From: Lysobacterales bacterium
GTDB taxonomy: Bacteria; Pseudomonadota; Gammaproteobacteria; Xanthomonadales; SZUA-5
Reading direction: 5' to 3'
Assembly: GCA_022844135.1 (NCBI GenBank)
Contig: JALHMG010000009.1
Span: 87,795-141,395, forward strand
Length of the DNA: 53,601 nt
Shown: positions 1 to 11,851 of the stretch, in pieces
How the letters are laid out: the number at the start of each line of letters is the position of its first letter
How positions within the stretch are numbered: the first letter of the stretch is position 1
Program-made: the position numbers and the translations under genes
Notes under the pieces: generated by a model
Seen by the model: only the letters and a program-made list of their open reading frames with translations
The model's database searches: none
Told to the model about the DNA's origin: nothing

Positions 1-2793
<2,793 letters not shown>

Positions 2794-2904
2794 TCACTGG
2801 TACGCGGTGCGGTCGAGGGCAGCAGCAGCTCGACCCGTCACTGCTATCAACACGTCGCGGTGACTTTGCTCTTAGCAGGGCAGCTCGATGGCCACATGCG
2901 CACG

Positions 2905-3981
2905 CTACGCGGTCGCCCGGCGAACCGCACCATGTTCCACGTGGAACCAAGCGACGTCGCCTTGCCAGGCATCCAATGCTGGCGAACGGTCGGTCCCTGT
3001 CACCCAGAGCTGCGCTCCTAGCGACGCGCAGTGCGCCAACACTCGTTGCTGATGTTCGCCGTCAAGCTCGGAGGTCACGTCGTCCAGCAGGATCACCGGA
3101 GGATGGCCAGTTTGTTCCCGAAAGATTTCCGCGGCTGCCGTAACCACCGCGAGGGCAACTAACTTCTGCTGCCCGCGAGAACCAACGTCTTTAAGCTCAC
3201 CCGTCCTTGCCAGGATCTGCCAGTTCGCCCGGTGCGGACCCGCCAGTGTGTGACCGACGTCGCGCTCACGGTCACCAAGTTCGGCCAAGCGAACGGCAAG
3301 GGTGGTGTCGTCGCGCCAGCCACGCGCAAACGAAAGCTGGATATCCCCCATTTCAGGAAGGAAACGGCTTAACGCCGTAGCCGTGTGCGCTGCAAAATTA
3401 GGGAAATGCCTGCAGCGTAGCTCGTTGAGTTCTTCGCCCGCAATAACGAGTTGCTCAGTCCAGACATCGAAGTCCCCACCATCCAATTTGAGAGCGGCAT
3501 TACGTTGGCGAAGGCACCGTGCATAACGACGTGCTGTGGCCGAGAAACCTGGTTCCACGTGAAACATCAGCCAATCGAAAAACCGTCGCCGACCCTCAGA
3601 TGGACCAGAGACCAGCGAGTGGGACTCAGGCGCGAACGCTAGTACCGGCATTCGGCGTACCAACTCGCCTAATTCCGCCAGCACCTCGCCGTTGCTCAGC
3701 GCGCGCCAACTGGACTTTCCCCGCTCCAAGCCCACGCGCTCCAGCGCACCGAATCGCTCGATCTCCGCAAACACAGTGAGACGCGACTTGCCGCGCGCAA
3801 TGACGGCGTCATGGTCATGGGTTCTAAAGCTTCGCCCGTAACCGAGTAGGTACAAGGCCTCAAGGAGGCTGGTCTTGCCAGCGCCGTTGGTACCCAAAAA
3901 CACGTTGAGCCCAGCCGCAGGGCTGAGCTCAACGTTAGACAAGCACCGCAGCGCATCGACTCGCAGAGAAACGACGCGCAT
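2905..3981 (-). CDS. recF: DNA replication and repair protein RecF
   Basis: RecF is an SMC-like ATPase of the RecFOR pathway that helps load RecA at gaps in single-stranded DNA. The 358 aa fit the family. The N-terminus has the Walker A motif GTNGAGKTS at about residue 30, followed by LLEALYLLGYGRSFR. The C-terminal half has the signature GSRGQQKLVALA and the Walker B segment VILLDDVTSELD. It lies 6 bp downstream of dnaN in the same orientation. Two parS-like palindromes are embedded in its coding sequence, where both encode FHVE; this is the notable point about the gene. Confidence 0.97.
   Translation of the reverse strand: MRVVSLRVDALRCLSNVELSPAAGLNVFLGTNGAGKTSLLEALYLLGYGRSFRTHDHDAVIARGKSRLTVFAEIERFGALERVGLERGKSSWRALSNGEVLAELGELVRRMPVLAFAPESHSLVSGPSEGRRRFFDWLMFHVEPGFSATARRYARCLRQRNAALKLDGGDFDVWTEQLVIAGEELNELRCRHFPNFAAHTATALSRFLPEMGDIQLSFARGWRDDTTLAVRLAELGDRERDVGHTLAGPHRANWQILARTGELKDVGSRGQQKLVALAVVTAAAEIFREQTGHPPVILLDDVTSELDGEHQQRVLAHCASLGAQLWVTGTDRSPALDAWQGDVAWFHVEHGAVRRATA
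2933..2948. promoter_or_regulatory. parS: parS-like site 1 (inside the recF 3' end)
   Basis: TGTTCCACGTGGAACC is the ParB-binding sequence form known from Pseudomonas. It is palindromic over TTCCACGTGGAA. It lies near the 3' end of recF, where the minus strand reads WFHVEHG. Location within about 3 kb of oriC is typical for parS. parA and parB are not in the window. Confidence 0.8.
3551..3566. promoter_or_regulatory. parS: parS-like site 2 (inside recF)
   Basis: The minus strand reads TGTTTCACGTGGAACC, a one-base variant of the site at 2933-2948 and a match to the general parS consensus. It encodes MFHVEPG within RecF. The two sites are about 620 bp apart. Confidence 0.8.
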
Positions 3982-3987
3982 CTACGA

Positions 3988-5088
3988 TCAAAGGCGCAAC
4001 GGCATCACCACATGCCGGGTGGTTGGGTCATCGGGCGCCTCCACCAGCGCACTGCTCGCGCCATCCCGCAACCGGATCCGCACCGTTTCCGCTTGCGTGG
4101 CGTTAATTGCATCCTGCAGATAGTTGACGTTGAACCCGACGCCGATCTGGTCAACCGTGGTGTCCGCTTCGATTTCCTCGGTCGCTTCTTCTTGCTCTGG
4201 GTTGTGGGCTATGACGCGCAGCACCTGCGGCTGCACCTCGATCTTCACGCCCCGATACTTCTCGTTCGACAGAATCGCTACGCGCGACAGCGCCTGACGC
4301 ACCAGTTCGCGGTTGACGAGCACCACCTTGTCGGCCGCCAGCGGGATGACGGCCTCGTAATCCGGGAACCGTCCATCGATCAGCTTCGAGCAGATCGTGC
4401 TGTCGCCCATCGTCGCGCGGACATGGTTCTTGGCGAAGGCCAGTTCGATCAAACCTTCCGCGCCGCCCAACAAGCGCTGCAACTCCAGTACGCCTTTGCG
4501 CGGTACGATGACCTGCCGACGCACATCGCTATCCGATGCACCAGCTGTCTCCGCCATTGCCAGACGATGACCATCGGTAGCGACGGTGCGCAGACCATTC
4601 ACCCGAACTTCGAGCAGCAGACCGTTGAGGTAATAACGGACGTCCTGCACCGCCATCGCGAAAGCGCTCCGTTCCAACACTCGCTTCAGGCTGTCCTGAT
4701 CGATCTCTATTCGATCCAGAACCTCACCGATTTCCGTGGCGGGGAATTCGCTTGCTGGCAAAGTAGCGAGAATGAACTTGGATCGACCGCTGGTGAGCTG
4801 CAGTCGCTCGCCCACTTGTTTCATGTTCACCATTGCCCCTTCAGGCAAGGCGCGCACGATGTCGAACAGCTTCTTGGCCGGAACCGTGATATCGCCGCTC
4901 TCGGCGTTGTCCACCGCCATCTTTGCGATCAATTCGACCTCAAGATCGGTCGCCGTAAAGCTGGCGATGCCGCCATCGACCTTGATCAGGATATTGGCGA
5001 GCACCGGTAGCGTATGCCTGCGCTCGACCACACCAACCACTTGTTGCAGTGGCCGCAATAGCGCTTCTCGAAGAACGCTCAAACGCAT
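3988..5088 (-). CDS. dnaN: DNA polymerase III beta subunit (sliding clamp)
   Basis: This encodes the ring-shaped processivity clamp that tethers DNA polymerase III to the template. The 366 aa equal the E. coli length. The N-terminus (MRLSVLREALLRPLQQVVGV) and the C-terminus, ending VVMPLRL, are family hallmarks; the usual end is the peptide VMPMRL. The ATG at 5088 is preceded by a good Shine-Dalgarno sequence (AAAGGAG on the minus strand). The gene lies between oriC and recF and very probably forms an operon with recF, since only 6 bp separate them. Confidence 0.98.
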   Translation of the reverse strand: MRLSVLREALLRPLQQVVGVVERRHTLPVLANILIKVDGGIASFTATDLEVELIAKMAVDNAESGDITVPAKKLFDIVRALPEGAMVNMKQVGERLQLTSGRSKFILATLPASEFPATEIGEVLDRIEIDQDSLKRVLERSAFAMAVQDVRYYLNGLLLEVRVNGLRTVATDGHRLAMAETAGASDSDVRRQVIVPRKGVLELQRLLGGAEGLIELAFAKNHVRATMGDSTICSKLIDGRFPDYEAVIPLAADKVVLVNRELVRQALSRVAILSNEKYRGVKIEVQPQVLRVIAHNPEQEEATEEIEADTTVDQIGVGFNVNYLQDAINATQAETVRIRLRDGASSALVEAPDDPTTRHVVMPLRL

Positions 5089-5318
5089 CAGGGTGCTCCT
5101 TTCGCTCTTGCTTTTGTTTTAAAGAAAAAGATAGTGATGATGATGATGCTAGCGAAAACCTGTGGATAGTCTATAACTATTTGATTTTATTAACCTATTT
5201 CCTGAACCAACCTGTGGATCGCGGTGCCTGGCGTTCGGAAAAGCCTGTGGACAACTTTTCCCCACAGTATTGTCCACAGGTTCTACACAAGCATCGAAGC
5301 CTGCTTATCCTCAGGCAA
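5089..5318. other. oriC: Chromosomal replication origin (oriC) between dnaA and dnaN
   Basis: This 230-bp non-coding stretch is the only AT-rich island in the area. DnaA-box-like 9-mers (consensus TTATCCACA, either strand) occur at 5161-5169, 5213-5221, 5246-5254, 5270-5278 and 5305-5313. Most have one mismatch; 5213-5221 has two. A likely unwinding element of A/T runs covers about 5168-5205 (TATAACTATTTGATTTTATT). Position between dnaA and dnaN is the standard one in Pseudomonas and Xanthomonas relatives. The dnaN Shine-Dalgarno sequence lies at its left edge. Confidence 0.88.
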
Positions 5319-6644
5319 CTAAGCGTTCAACAGGCGTACCAGCTTCTCCCAATCATCGCGCGTCTGGCCGTCGATATCGATTTGCTTGCGCACCTCTTTG
5401 CAGGCGTGCATGACCGTCGTGTGATCGCGCCCGCCGAACGCCCGTCCAATTTCCGGCAAGCTGTGGGTGGTCAACTCCTTCGCCAGCGCCATCGCCATTT
5501 GCCTTGGGCGAACCAACGAGCGCGTGCGCTTTTTGCCCAGCAAATCGGCGAGCGGTATGCGATGAAAATCCGACACCGTCTTTTGAATGTTCGATAACGA
5601 GATCTGCGCTTCGTGGGGCCGCAGCACGTCTCGCAGTGTCGCCTGCGCGAACGGCAGGTCGACCTCATCCTTGCCGAGCAGATTGGCATGCGCGTGGAGC
5701 GTATTCAACGCCCCCTCCAGTTCGCGGACATTGGAGCGCATGCGTTTGGCGATAAAGCCCGCTACCTCATCGCTCAGAATCATACCCGCCGCTTCAGCTT
5801 TAGCGATCAAGATGGCGATGCGCGTCTCGAAATCCGGCGGCTCGACGGCGACGCTGATTCCCCAGCCGAAGCGACTCTTCAACCGCGGTTCGAGTTTCTC
5901 CAGCTCCTTTGGATAGCGATCGCAGGTCATGATGATCTGCTGTTTGCCGTCGTACAGCGCGTTGAAGGTGTGGAAGAACTCTTCCTGCGTACGATCCTTG
6001 CCCGCAAGGAACTGGATATCGTCGATCAATAGCGCATCGACCGATCGGTAGATGCGTTTGAAATAATCCATCTTGTCCTGGCGCAGCGCCTGGATCATCT
6101 CGCGAATGAATTCTTCCGAGCGCACGTACATCACCCGGGCCCGAGGATTCTGCGCTTGAATCAAATTGCCAGCGGCATGCAACAGATGCGTCTTACCCAG
6201 GCCCGTGCCGCCATACAGCAGCAGCGGGTTGTAGGCCTGTCCAGGCTTTTGCCCCACTTGCAGCGCGGTGGCGCGCGCCAACTGGTTCGACTTGCCCTCG
6301 ACGAAATTTTCGAAGGTGTAGCGAGGGTCGAGTTTCGATTCGAAAGCCTCGTCGCTGCGTGCTTTTGCTGGAACCGATGCGGCCATCGGCGGGGCCGGCG
6401 CTTCACCTTGATCCAGATCCAGCTTGACCGACGTGATCGTCGGATCCAAGGCCATCACCAGCGACGAGATCTCGCTCAAGTAAAGGCGCTGAACTTTGTC
6501 GCGCACGAAGGCGTTGGGAGCGAGCAGCACCAGCGCTTTATCTTTGCTTCGCGCAACCAAGGGCTTAAGCCAGGTCTGCACATCTTCGGCAGGCAGCGTT
6601 AACGTGAGGCGGTCGAGCGCCTTTTTCCAAGCTCGTTGGGTCAT
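5319..6644 (-). CDS. dnaA: Chromosomal replication initiator DnaA
   Basis: DnaA is the AAA+ protein that binds DnaA boxes and opens oriC. From MTQRAWKKALDRL the protein is 441 aa, the usual size. Domain I is at the N-terminus. Domain III has Walker A GGTGLGKTHLLHA and Walker B LLIDDIQFLAGK. Domain IV has the DNA-binding signature GGRDHTTVMHA near the C-terminus. The frame is open 67 codons further upstream, but that extension is arginine-rich and unlike any DnaA, so the ATG at 6644 is chosen. The upstream neighbour is not rpmH, the usual partner in gammaproteobacteria, but a divergent 3-hydroxybutyrate oligomer hydrolase gene. Confidence 0.97.
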   Translation of the reverse strand: MTQRAWKKALDRLTLTLPAEDVQTWLKPLVARSKDKALVLLAPNAFVRDKVQRLYLSEISSLVMALDPTITSVKLDLDQGEAPAPPMAASVPAKARSDEAFESKLDPRYTFENFVEGKSNQLARATALQVGQKPGQAYNPLLLYGGTGLGKTHLLHAAGNLIQAQNPRARVMYVRSEEFIREMIQALRQDKMDYFKRIYRSVDALLIDDIQFLAGKDRTQEEFFHTFNALYDGKQQIIMTCDRYPKELEKLEPRLKSRFGWGISVAVEPPDFETRIAILIAKAEAAGMILSDEVAGFIAKRMRSNVRELEGALNTLHAHANLLGKDEVDLPFAQATLRDVLRPHEAQISLSNIQKTVSDFHRIPLADLLGKKRTRSLVRPRQMAMALAKELTTHSLPEIGRAFGGRDHTTVMHACKEVRKQIDIDGQTRDDWEKLVRLLNA

Positions 6645-6724
6645 CGGGTTGGGATCAAGCGCCAGCGCTATGGAGCACGAGCATAGCCCGAACGAAGCGA
6701 TGCGCTCGGGTCGGTGTGGCGCAA

Positions 6725-6753
6725 ATTTTGTTCGCCTCGCAAACTTATGGCAA
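6725..6753 (-). promoter_or_regulatory. Possible dnaA promoter
   Basis: The minus strand has TTGCCA (6748-6753), a 17-bp spacer and CAAAAT (6725-6730), a fair sigma-70 arrangement that would give a leader of about 74 nt before dnaA. The remainder of the 328-bp gap 6645-6972 between dnaA and the divergent hydrolase gene shows no gene or repeat. Confidence 0.35.
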
Positions 6754-6972
6754 CGATCGTTTCGCCGTTTCCAGCGCCGGTTACCGAGTCGACGAAAATG
6801 TCCTCGCAGGCGCCAGCAGTACAAGATTCCTGAGGCCGCTGGCAATTGCGTTGCGCTTCAAGCTCCTCGCAACGACCGCCCGGCGACGGAGAGCTATGTT
6901 GCCCAATCGGCCACTGGCATTCACGCCCGGCAACGGCGAGACTCGGAAAGAAAGATCAACTGCGGAGCCGTT

Positions 6973-8796
6973 ATGCGCCTAATCCATCTTGCGGCCGCAA
7001 TGCTACTGGCCGGATGCGCTGGCGCGCCGCGCGAGGCGACGATGGACAGCACAACCAAAGCGGTGCGAAGAGCGGACTTGCTGACGGCTGGCCTGGGCCT
7101 TGAGGGCTTACGGCAACCGCTGCCCCCTGCCGCGCTCGACGCCGAAGCCAGGCGCACGCAGGCCTACTGGAGCAATTGGCGCGCTATCGCGGATGTCGCG
7201 CCGGGCGGCGGACTGAACGCCGTCTACGGTCGCATCGCAGCGGTGCCCGGCGTCGAGATCAAGACCTGGTTGGGTGAGGTGGGCCTTTACCATCCGCACG
7301 GTGTGATGTTGCACATCCCGGATGATTTCGATGTCTCGCGGCCGTGCCTGATCGTCGCGCCGGTCTCTGGCTCGCGCGGCGTCTATGGCGCGATGGCGAC
7401 GGCGGGCGCTTGGGGTCTGACGCGCCGGTGTGCGGTGGTTTACACCGACAAAGGCGCCGGTACCGGCTTCTTCGATGTCGACGCCAGATTAGGTATCGAC
7501 ATCGACGGCACCCCGGTGCCGCCGGGCGCCGTGGGCGGCTTCGTGCCCGAACTGCCCGGGCCCGGTATCGCCATCAAACACGCGCATTCCAAGGATCACC
7601 CTGAAGCGCACTGGGGGCGCATGACGCTATCGGCCGCGCGCTTTGCGCTGACCATGCTCGAAGAGCGCTTTCCCGGCCAGCGCTTTGCGCCACAGAACAC
7701 GCGAATCATCGCCGCCAGCATCTCTAACGGTGCTGGCGCCGTGTTGCGTGCGCTGGAGCAAGACGACGAAGGCATGATCGATGGCGTCGTCGCCGCAGCG
7801 CCTCAGGTATCGCTCAAGGGTGCGCCGAGCCTGCTCGAATACAGCGTACGCGCGGCCCTGCTGGCGCCGTGCGCGCAGCTCGATCCGCGCGCGGCGGGGC
7901 CGATCGCGCCATTTCTGCTGGCGCGCACTGCCGAGTTCCAGGCGCGCTGTGGGGCGCTCGCCGAACGGCGCCTCGTGGTCGGCGGCAGTGCGGCAGAACA
8001 GGCCGCCGATGCCTATCGGCAACTGCTGGCGATGGGCTTTACCGCTGGGGCGCTCGACAACAATCCCACCAACCTCGCGGCCGATATCTGGCGCGCCCTG
8101 GCGGTGACCTACGTCCAGAGCTACGCGCGCGCAGGCATTGAGGAGCAGCTCTGCGGCTTCTCTTTTGCCATTCTCGATAACGGGGCGCCGCGGCCGTCGA
8201 CGGCCGACGAGCGCGGCAACTGGTTCGGCACCTCCAGCGGCATCGCCCCGACTGCGGGCGTGCAGATCAAGGCGCCGCCGGGGAGCGGGGTCGATCCGGC
8301 GCTGGAGGGATTGCTGTGTCTGCATCAGGCGCTGATCGGCGATGCGCCTATCGCCAAGCGCGTGCGACGCGGCATCGGCGAGGTGCGCGCGAGCGCGCGC
8401 CTGCCGAATGTTCCGGTGGTGATCCTGCACGGTCGCGACGATGGCCTGCTCCCGGTAGCGATCGCACGCGAGTACGTGCGGCGCGCCTGGCAGAACGGCG
8501 CGCGGCGCCTTTCGTACTGGGAAATCGAGAACGTCCAGCACTTCGATGCCTTTCTGGGCCAGCCGGCATACGGCACCCGTTTCCTTCCGCTGCTGCCGTA
8601 CTTCTACAGCGCGCTCGATCAGCTGAGTGCGCATCTCGACGGCGGCCCGGCGCCGGCGCCAAGCCAGGTCATTCGCACGCGCCTACGGGCGGCAACCGCC
8701 GATGGCGTCGAGGCGCTGACCGGCGAGCATTTGGGCGGCGCGCTGGCCGCGCCAGGCGCAAATGCCATTCTCCGGTCCGGCGAAGTTCCGGATTAG
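6973..8796 (+). CDS. D-(-)-3-hydroxybutyrate oligomer hydrolase, lipoprotein
   Basis: The 607-aa protein resembles the 3HB-oligomer hydrolase family, which splits short 3-hydroxybutyrate oligomers during poly-hydroxybutyrate degradation. The family signature is visible as VSGSRGVYGAMATAGAWGL followed by AVVYTDKGAGTGFFD (residues about 131-167). The probable nucleophile is Ser251 in ASISNGAG. An acid (HGRDDGLLP) and a histidine (ENVQHFDAF) near the C-terminus complete a likely triad. The start at 6973 is chosen because it gives a lipoprotein signal, with lipobox LAGC and Cys15, so the enzyme is probably membrane-anchored. The reading frame is open far upstream into the dnaA leader, but without signal features. 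No other PHB genes are nearby. Confidence 0.85.
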   Translation: MRLIHLAAAMLLAGCAGAPREATMDSTTKAVRRADLLTAGLGLEGLRQPLPPAALDAEARRTQAYWSNWRAIADVAPGGGLNAVYGRIAAVPGVEIKTWLGEVGLYHPHGVMLHIPDDFDVSRPCLIVAPVSGSRGVYGAMATAGAWGLTRRCAVVYTDKGAGTGFFDVDARLGIDIDGTPVPPGAVGGFVPELPGPGIAIKHAHSKDHPEAHWGRMTLSAARFALTMLEERFPGQRFAPQNTRIIAASISNGAGAVLRALEQDDEGMIDGVVAAAPQVSLKGAPSLLEYSVRAALLAPCAQLDPRAAGPIAPFLLARTAEFQARCGALAERRLVVGGSAAEQAADAYRQLLAMGFTAGALDNNPTNLAADIWRALAVTYVQSYARAGIEEQLCGFSFAILDNGAPRPSTADERGNWFGTSSGIAPTAGVQIKAPPGSGVDPALEGLLCLHQALIGDAPIAKRVRRGIGEVRASARLPNVPVVILHGRDDGLLPVAIAREYVRRAWQNGARRLSYWEIENVQHFDAFLGQPAYGTRFLPLLPYFYSALDQLSAHLDGGPAPAPSQVIRTRLRAATADGVEALTGEHLGGALAAPGANAILRSGEVPD

Positions 8797-8865
8797 TCGG
8801 ATACCATTGCGGCGCTTGTGAGGTGCTTCGAGTTCACGGCGTCGCCATCGGCACGCTACGCTGAA

Positions 8866-8907
8866 AACCTGCATCCAAGAACCTACCACCAACAACCAAG
8901 AGTCAAG
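8866..8907 (+). repeat. Heptad repeat array abutting the lspA start codon
   Basis: Six consecutive 7-mers (AACCTGC, ATCCAAG, AACCTAC, CACCAAC, AACCAAG, AGTCAAG) run without a gap into the ATG at 8908. They occupy the place of a ribosome binding site; no AGGAG-like sequence is present. Confidence 0.8.
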
Positions 8908-9414
8908 ATGCGCTTCCCCTCCTTCCCGTGGCTGTCGCTCTCCGCTGTCATGATCGTGCTCGATCAATGGACCAAGGTCATTGCCGTCGAGCATCTCGAA
9001 TACAACCAGCCGGTGGCGGTCTTTCCCGGGCTCAACTGGACGCTGATCCACAACTACGGCGGCGCCTTCAGCTTCTTGAGCAACCAGCCGGGCTGGCAAA
9101 AGTGGTTCTTTCTGATCGTCGCCAGCGCTGTGACGCTGGGGCTTTTGGAGTGGCTGCGGCGTACGCCGCGCTCGAACTGGGTGTTGTGCTTGCCGCTGGC
9201 CCTGCTGGTGGGCGGCGCCATCGGCAATCTGATCGATCGGGCCACGCTGGGCTACGTGATCGATTTCGTCGACGTGTACTACAAGACGCACCATTGGCCG
9301 GTCTTCAACCTCGCCGACTCCTGCGTTACCGTCGGCATCGTCTGGCTGATTTGCTATGAGTTGTTCAGCAAGGAAGCGAAGGCCGAGCGCCAGAATGCGC
9401 GGGCAAGCAGCTAA
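8908..9414 (+). CDS. lspA: Lipoprotein signal peptidase (signal peptidase II)
   Basis: LspA is the inner-membrane aspartyl protease that cleaves signal peptides of diacylated prolipoproteins. The 168 aa form about four transmembrane helices. The conserved blocks are DQWTKV (about 19), NYGGAFSFL (49), GGAIGNLIDR (102) and FNLADS (133). Asp119 (in VIDFVD) and Asp137 are the likely catalytic pair. The frame is open 30 codons upstream, but that part is unlike LspA and includes the heptad repeat, so the ATG at 8908 is preferred. lspA-ispH is the normal gammaproteobacterial order. Confidence 0.96.
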   Translation: MRFPSFPWLSLSAVMIVLDQWTKVIAVEHLEYNQPVAVFPGLNWTLIHNYGGAFSFLSNQPGWQKWFFLIVASAVTLGLLEWLRRTPRSNWVLCLPLALLVGGAIGNLIDRATLGYVIDFVDVYYKTHHWPVFNLADSCVTVGIVWLICYELFSKEAKAERQNARASS

Positions 9415-9423
9415 CCAATCAAG

Positions 9424-9453
9424 AACCTGGAACCGAGAACCTAGAACCAACCC
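9424..9453 (+). repeat. Heptad repeat array just upstream of ispH
   Basis: AACCTGG, AACCGAG, AACCTAG and AACCAAC follow each other in exact 7-base register at 9424-9451. CC and the GTG start of ispH at 9454 come next. A further AACCAAT overlaps the lspA stop codon. No purine-rich ribosome binding site is seen. Confidence 0.8.
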
Positions 9454-10401
9454 GTGAACGTTCTCCTCGCCAATCCCCGCGGCTTCTGCGCTGGCGTCGA
9501 TCGCGCCATCGATATCGTCGACCGTGCGCTCGATCTGTTCGGTGCGCCGATTTATGTTCGCCATGAAGTCGTCCATAACCGCTTCGTGGTTGAGACCTTG
9601 CGCGCGCGGGGCGCTGTATTCATCGAAGACTTGAACGATGTGCCCGAGGGCGCGACCTTGGTTTTCAGTGCACACGGCGTATCTCAGGCGGTTCGCACCG
9701 AGGCCCGCGAGCGTGGCTTTCGGGTGTTCGACGCCACCTGCCCGCTGGTCACCAAGGTGCACATGGAAGTCTCGCGGCACTGCCGCGCCGGGCGCGACAT
9801 GGTGCTGATCGGTCACGCCGGGCACCCGGAAGTCGAAGGCACCTTAGGACAATGGCAACGCGAGGCGAACGGGCAGATTTATCTGGTTGAGACCCTCGCC
9901 GATGTCGATCACCTCGACGTGGCGCAACCCGACGCTCTGGCGTTCACGACGCAAACCACGCTGTCGGTCGACGAAACGCGCGACATCATCGACGCACTGC
10001 AGCGCCGTTATCCAGCCATCGAAGGCCCGCGCCACGACGATATCTGTTATGCCACCCAGAACCGCCAGGACGCGGTGCGCGTGCTCGCGCAGCGCTGCGA
10101 TCGTGTGCTTGTGGTCGGCTCGCCAGAAAGCTCCAACAGCAATCGCCTGCGCGAATTGGCCGAACGCTGCGGCGTGCCCGCACGCCTGATCGATGGCGCC
10201 GCCGATATCGATGCCGATTGGCTGGCTGGCGCCCAATGCGTCGGCGTCACCGCCGGCGCATCGGCACCGGAGCAATTGGTGAAGGATGTGATTTCGCGGC
10301 TACGCGAACTTGGCGCAGATCAGGTGCGCGAAATCGACGGGGTGGAAGAGAACATGGTGTTTGCGCTGCCCAAAGAGCTGCGCGTCGTGGTCGAGGCCTG
10401 A
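9454..10401 (+). CDS. ispH: 4-hydroxy-3-methylbut-2-enyl diphosphate reductase
   Basis: IspH is the last enzyme of the MEP pathway and reduces HMBPP to IPP and DMAPP on a 4Fe-4S cluster. The 315 aa are of normal length. The three cluster cysteines are present: Cys12 ([12 protein letters not shown]), Cys96 ([11 protein letters not shown]) and Cys198 ([11 protein letters not shown]). The active-site motifs HEVVHN (about 37) and SAHGV (72) are intact. The start is a GTG, preceded by a heptad repeat array instead of a normal ribosome binding site. The gene follows lspA at 39 bp, so the two are probably co-transcribed. Confidence 0.97.
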   Translation: MNVLLANPRGFCAGVDRAIDIVDRALDLFGAPIYVRHEVVHNRFVVETLRARGAVFIEDLNDVPEGATLVFSAHGVSQAVRTEARERGFRVFDATCPLVTKVHMEVSRHCRAGRDMVLIGHAGHPEVEGTLGQWQREANGQIYLVETLADVDHLDVAQPDALAFTTQTTLSVDETRDIIDALQRRYPAIEGPRHDDICYATQNRQDAVRVLAQRCDRVLVVGSPESSNSNRLRELAERCGVPARLIDGAADIDADWLAGAQCVGVTAGASAPEQLVKDVISRLRELGADQVREIDGVEENMVFALPKELRVVVEA

Positions 10402-10411
10402 AGGGGTCGGC

Positions 10412-11851
10412 TCAACTAAACCCAATCCACACAGCAATCACGACAAACACACTCGACAACACCAGCAAGCCGCCCATCCAGACGGCGAAGAAACGCGCCC
10501 AGGTCAGCCAGTCGATCCGCGCGGCGCCAAGCACGCCCATCAGCACCGCGCTGGTGGGCACAATCAGATTCGTTAGCCCGTCGCCCAACTGGAAGGCGAG
10601 CACGCTGACCTGCCGCGTCACACCCAACAGGTCTCCGAGCGGCGCCATGATCGGCATCGTCAGCGCCGCTTGCCCGGAGCCCGACGGCACCAGGAAATTG
10701 ATGCCCGACTGCAGCAACAGCATCAGCCACGCCGCGAGCGCCGCCGGCACCCCTTCGATGCTGTGCGCGAGGTGGTACAGCAGCGTGTTGAGCACGCTCG
10801 GTTGCGACGGGTCGGTGCCGCCGAGCAGCAGCAACAAGGCTTTGGCGAGCGCCACCACCAGCACCACCGGCAGCATCTGCGCCGCGCCGTCCTTGAAGGC
10901 GTCCGCAAGCTGATTGGCGCTTAAGCGACCGCGCTGCGAAATCCAGGCAATCGCGCCAGCGGCGATGCCCATCGCGAAGAACTGCGCCGCCAACTCCGGC
11001 AAGTAATAGCCGCGCTGCGTGACGCCGAAGATCACCCACGCCATCGTTGCCAGCAGCACCAGCATTACGCCATGGTCGCCCCAGTGCGGGCGTTCCATCG
11101 GCGCGATATCGCCTGCCTCCACAGCCGCGTTGCGCCGCTGTAGCAGCGCGTAGTACAGCGTCAGCGCCGCGCCGATCGCCGTGAAAACCGCCCACATCGC
11201 GACGCGAAACGAGGCGCCCGACACCGGCGGCAACCCGGCCACACCCTGCGCCACGATCACGCTGAAGGGATTCATCCAACTGGTGGCAAAACCGATCTGC
11301 GTGGCCACGTAAGTCACCAGCACCACGGTGATCGCATTCAAGCCCAGCCGTGCGAACACGGGCACCAGCAAGAGCACAAAGGGAATGGTCTCCTCGCCCA
11401 TGCCGAAGATCGCCCCGCCGAGCGAAAACAGCACAAACAGTCCGGGGATCAGGATCACCACCTGGCGCTGATAACGCGCGACAAATCCAACCAGCGTGCG
11501 GTCGATAGCGCCGGTGCGCATCAGCACCCCGAAGCTGCCACCGAGCACCAGTAAGAACGCCACGATACCCACCGAGGTGCCGAACTTATCGCCCGCGACC
11601 AGGCCCTCGAACGGCAAGTTCAGCAGCCCCACGTTGCCGCCCTCGGCAAACACCGGCACACCGCGCGCGGGGCCTGCGACCTCATAACTGTGCAACTCCA
11701 CGCTGACCTGCTTGCTGCCATCCACCTTGGCGACATTCGCAAACCGACCCGGCGGCACCAGCGCCACCGCGAACGCGACCAGAAGCGCGATGATCGTCAG
11801 CAGCAACAGCGTATCGGGGGCTTGCAAACCTTTGTCGGCAACCTGGGTCAT
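10412..11851 (-). CDS. YfcC-family (DcuC superfamily) membrane transporter
   Basis: This 479-aa polytopic membrane protein has about twelve hydrophobic segments, spread from LLLLTIIALLVAFAVALVPPG at the N-terminus to the last residues. The segments GMGEETIPFVLLLVPVFARLG, TSWMNPFSVIVAQGVAGLPP and SGSGQAALTMPIMAPLGDL resemble YfcC/DcuC-type carriers. Substrates in this family are poorly defined; C4-dicarboxylates and basic amino acids have been proposed. It is convergent with ispH, with a 10-bp gap. Family assignment is from motif memory; the substrate is not predictable here. Confidence 0.75.
   Translation of the reverse strand: MTQVADKGLQAPDTLLLLTIIALLVAFAVALVPPGRFANVAKVDGSKQVSVELHSYEVAGPARGVPVFAEGGNVGLLNLPFEGLVAGDKFGTSVGIVAFLLVLGGSFGVLMRTGAIDRTLVGFVARYQRQVVILIPGLFVLFSLGGAIFGMGEETIPFVLLLVPVFARLGLNAITVVLVTYVATQIGFATSWMNPFSVIVAQGVAGLPPVSGASFRVAMWAVFTAIGAALTLYYALLQRRNAAVEAGDIAPMERPHWGDHGVMLVLLATMAWVIFGVTQRGYYLPELAAQFFAMGIAAGAIAWISQRGRLSANQLADAFKDGAAQMLPVVLVVALAKALLLLLGGTDPSQPSVLNTLLYHLAHSIEGVPAALAAWLMLLLQSGINFLVPSGSGQAALTMPIMAPLGDLLGVTRQVSVLAFQLGDGLTNLIVPTSAVLMGVLGAARIDWLTWARFFAVWMGGLLVLSSVFVVIAVWIGFS

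Noticed and set aside
6645-6845. N-terminal extension of DnaA by 67 residues
   Set aside because: Arg-rich and unlike DnaA; MTQRAWKK fits the family start.
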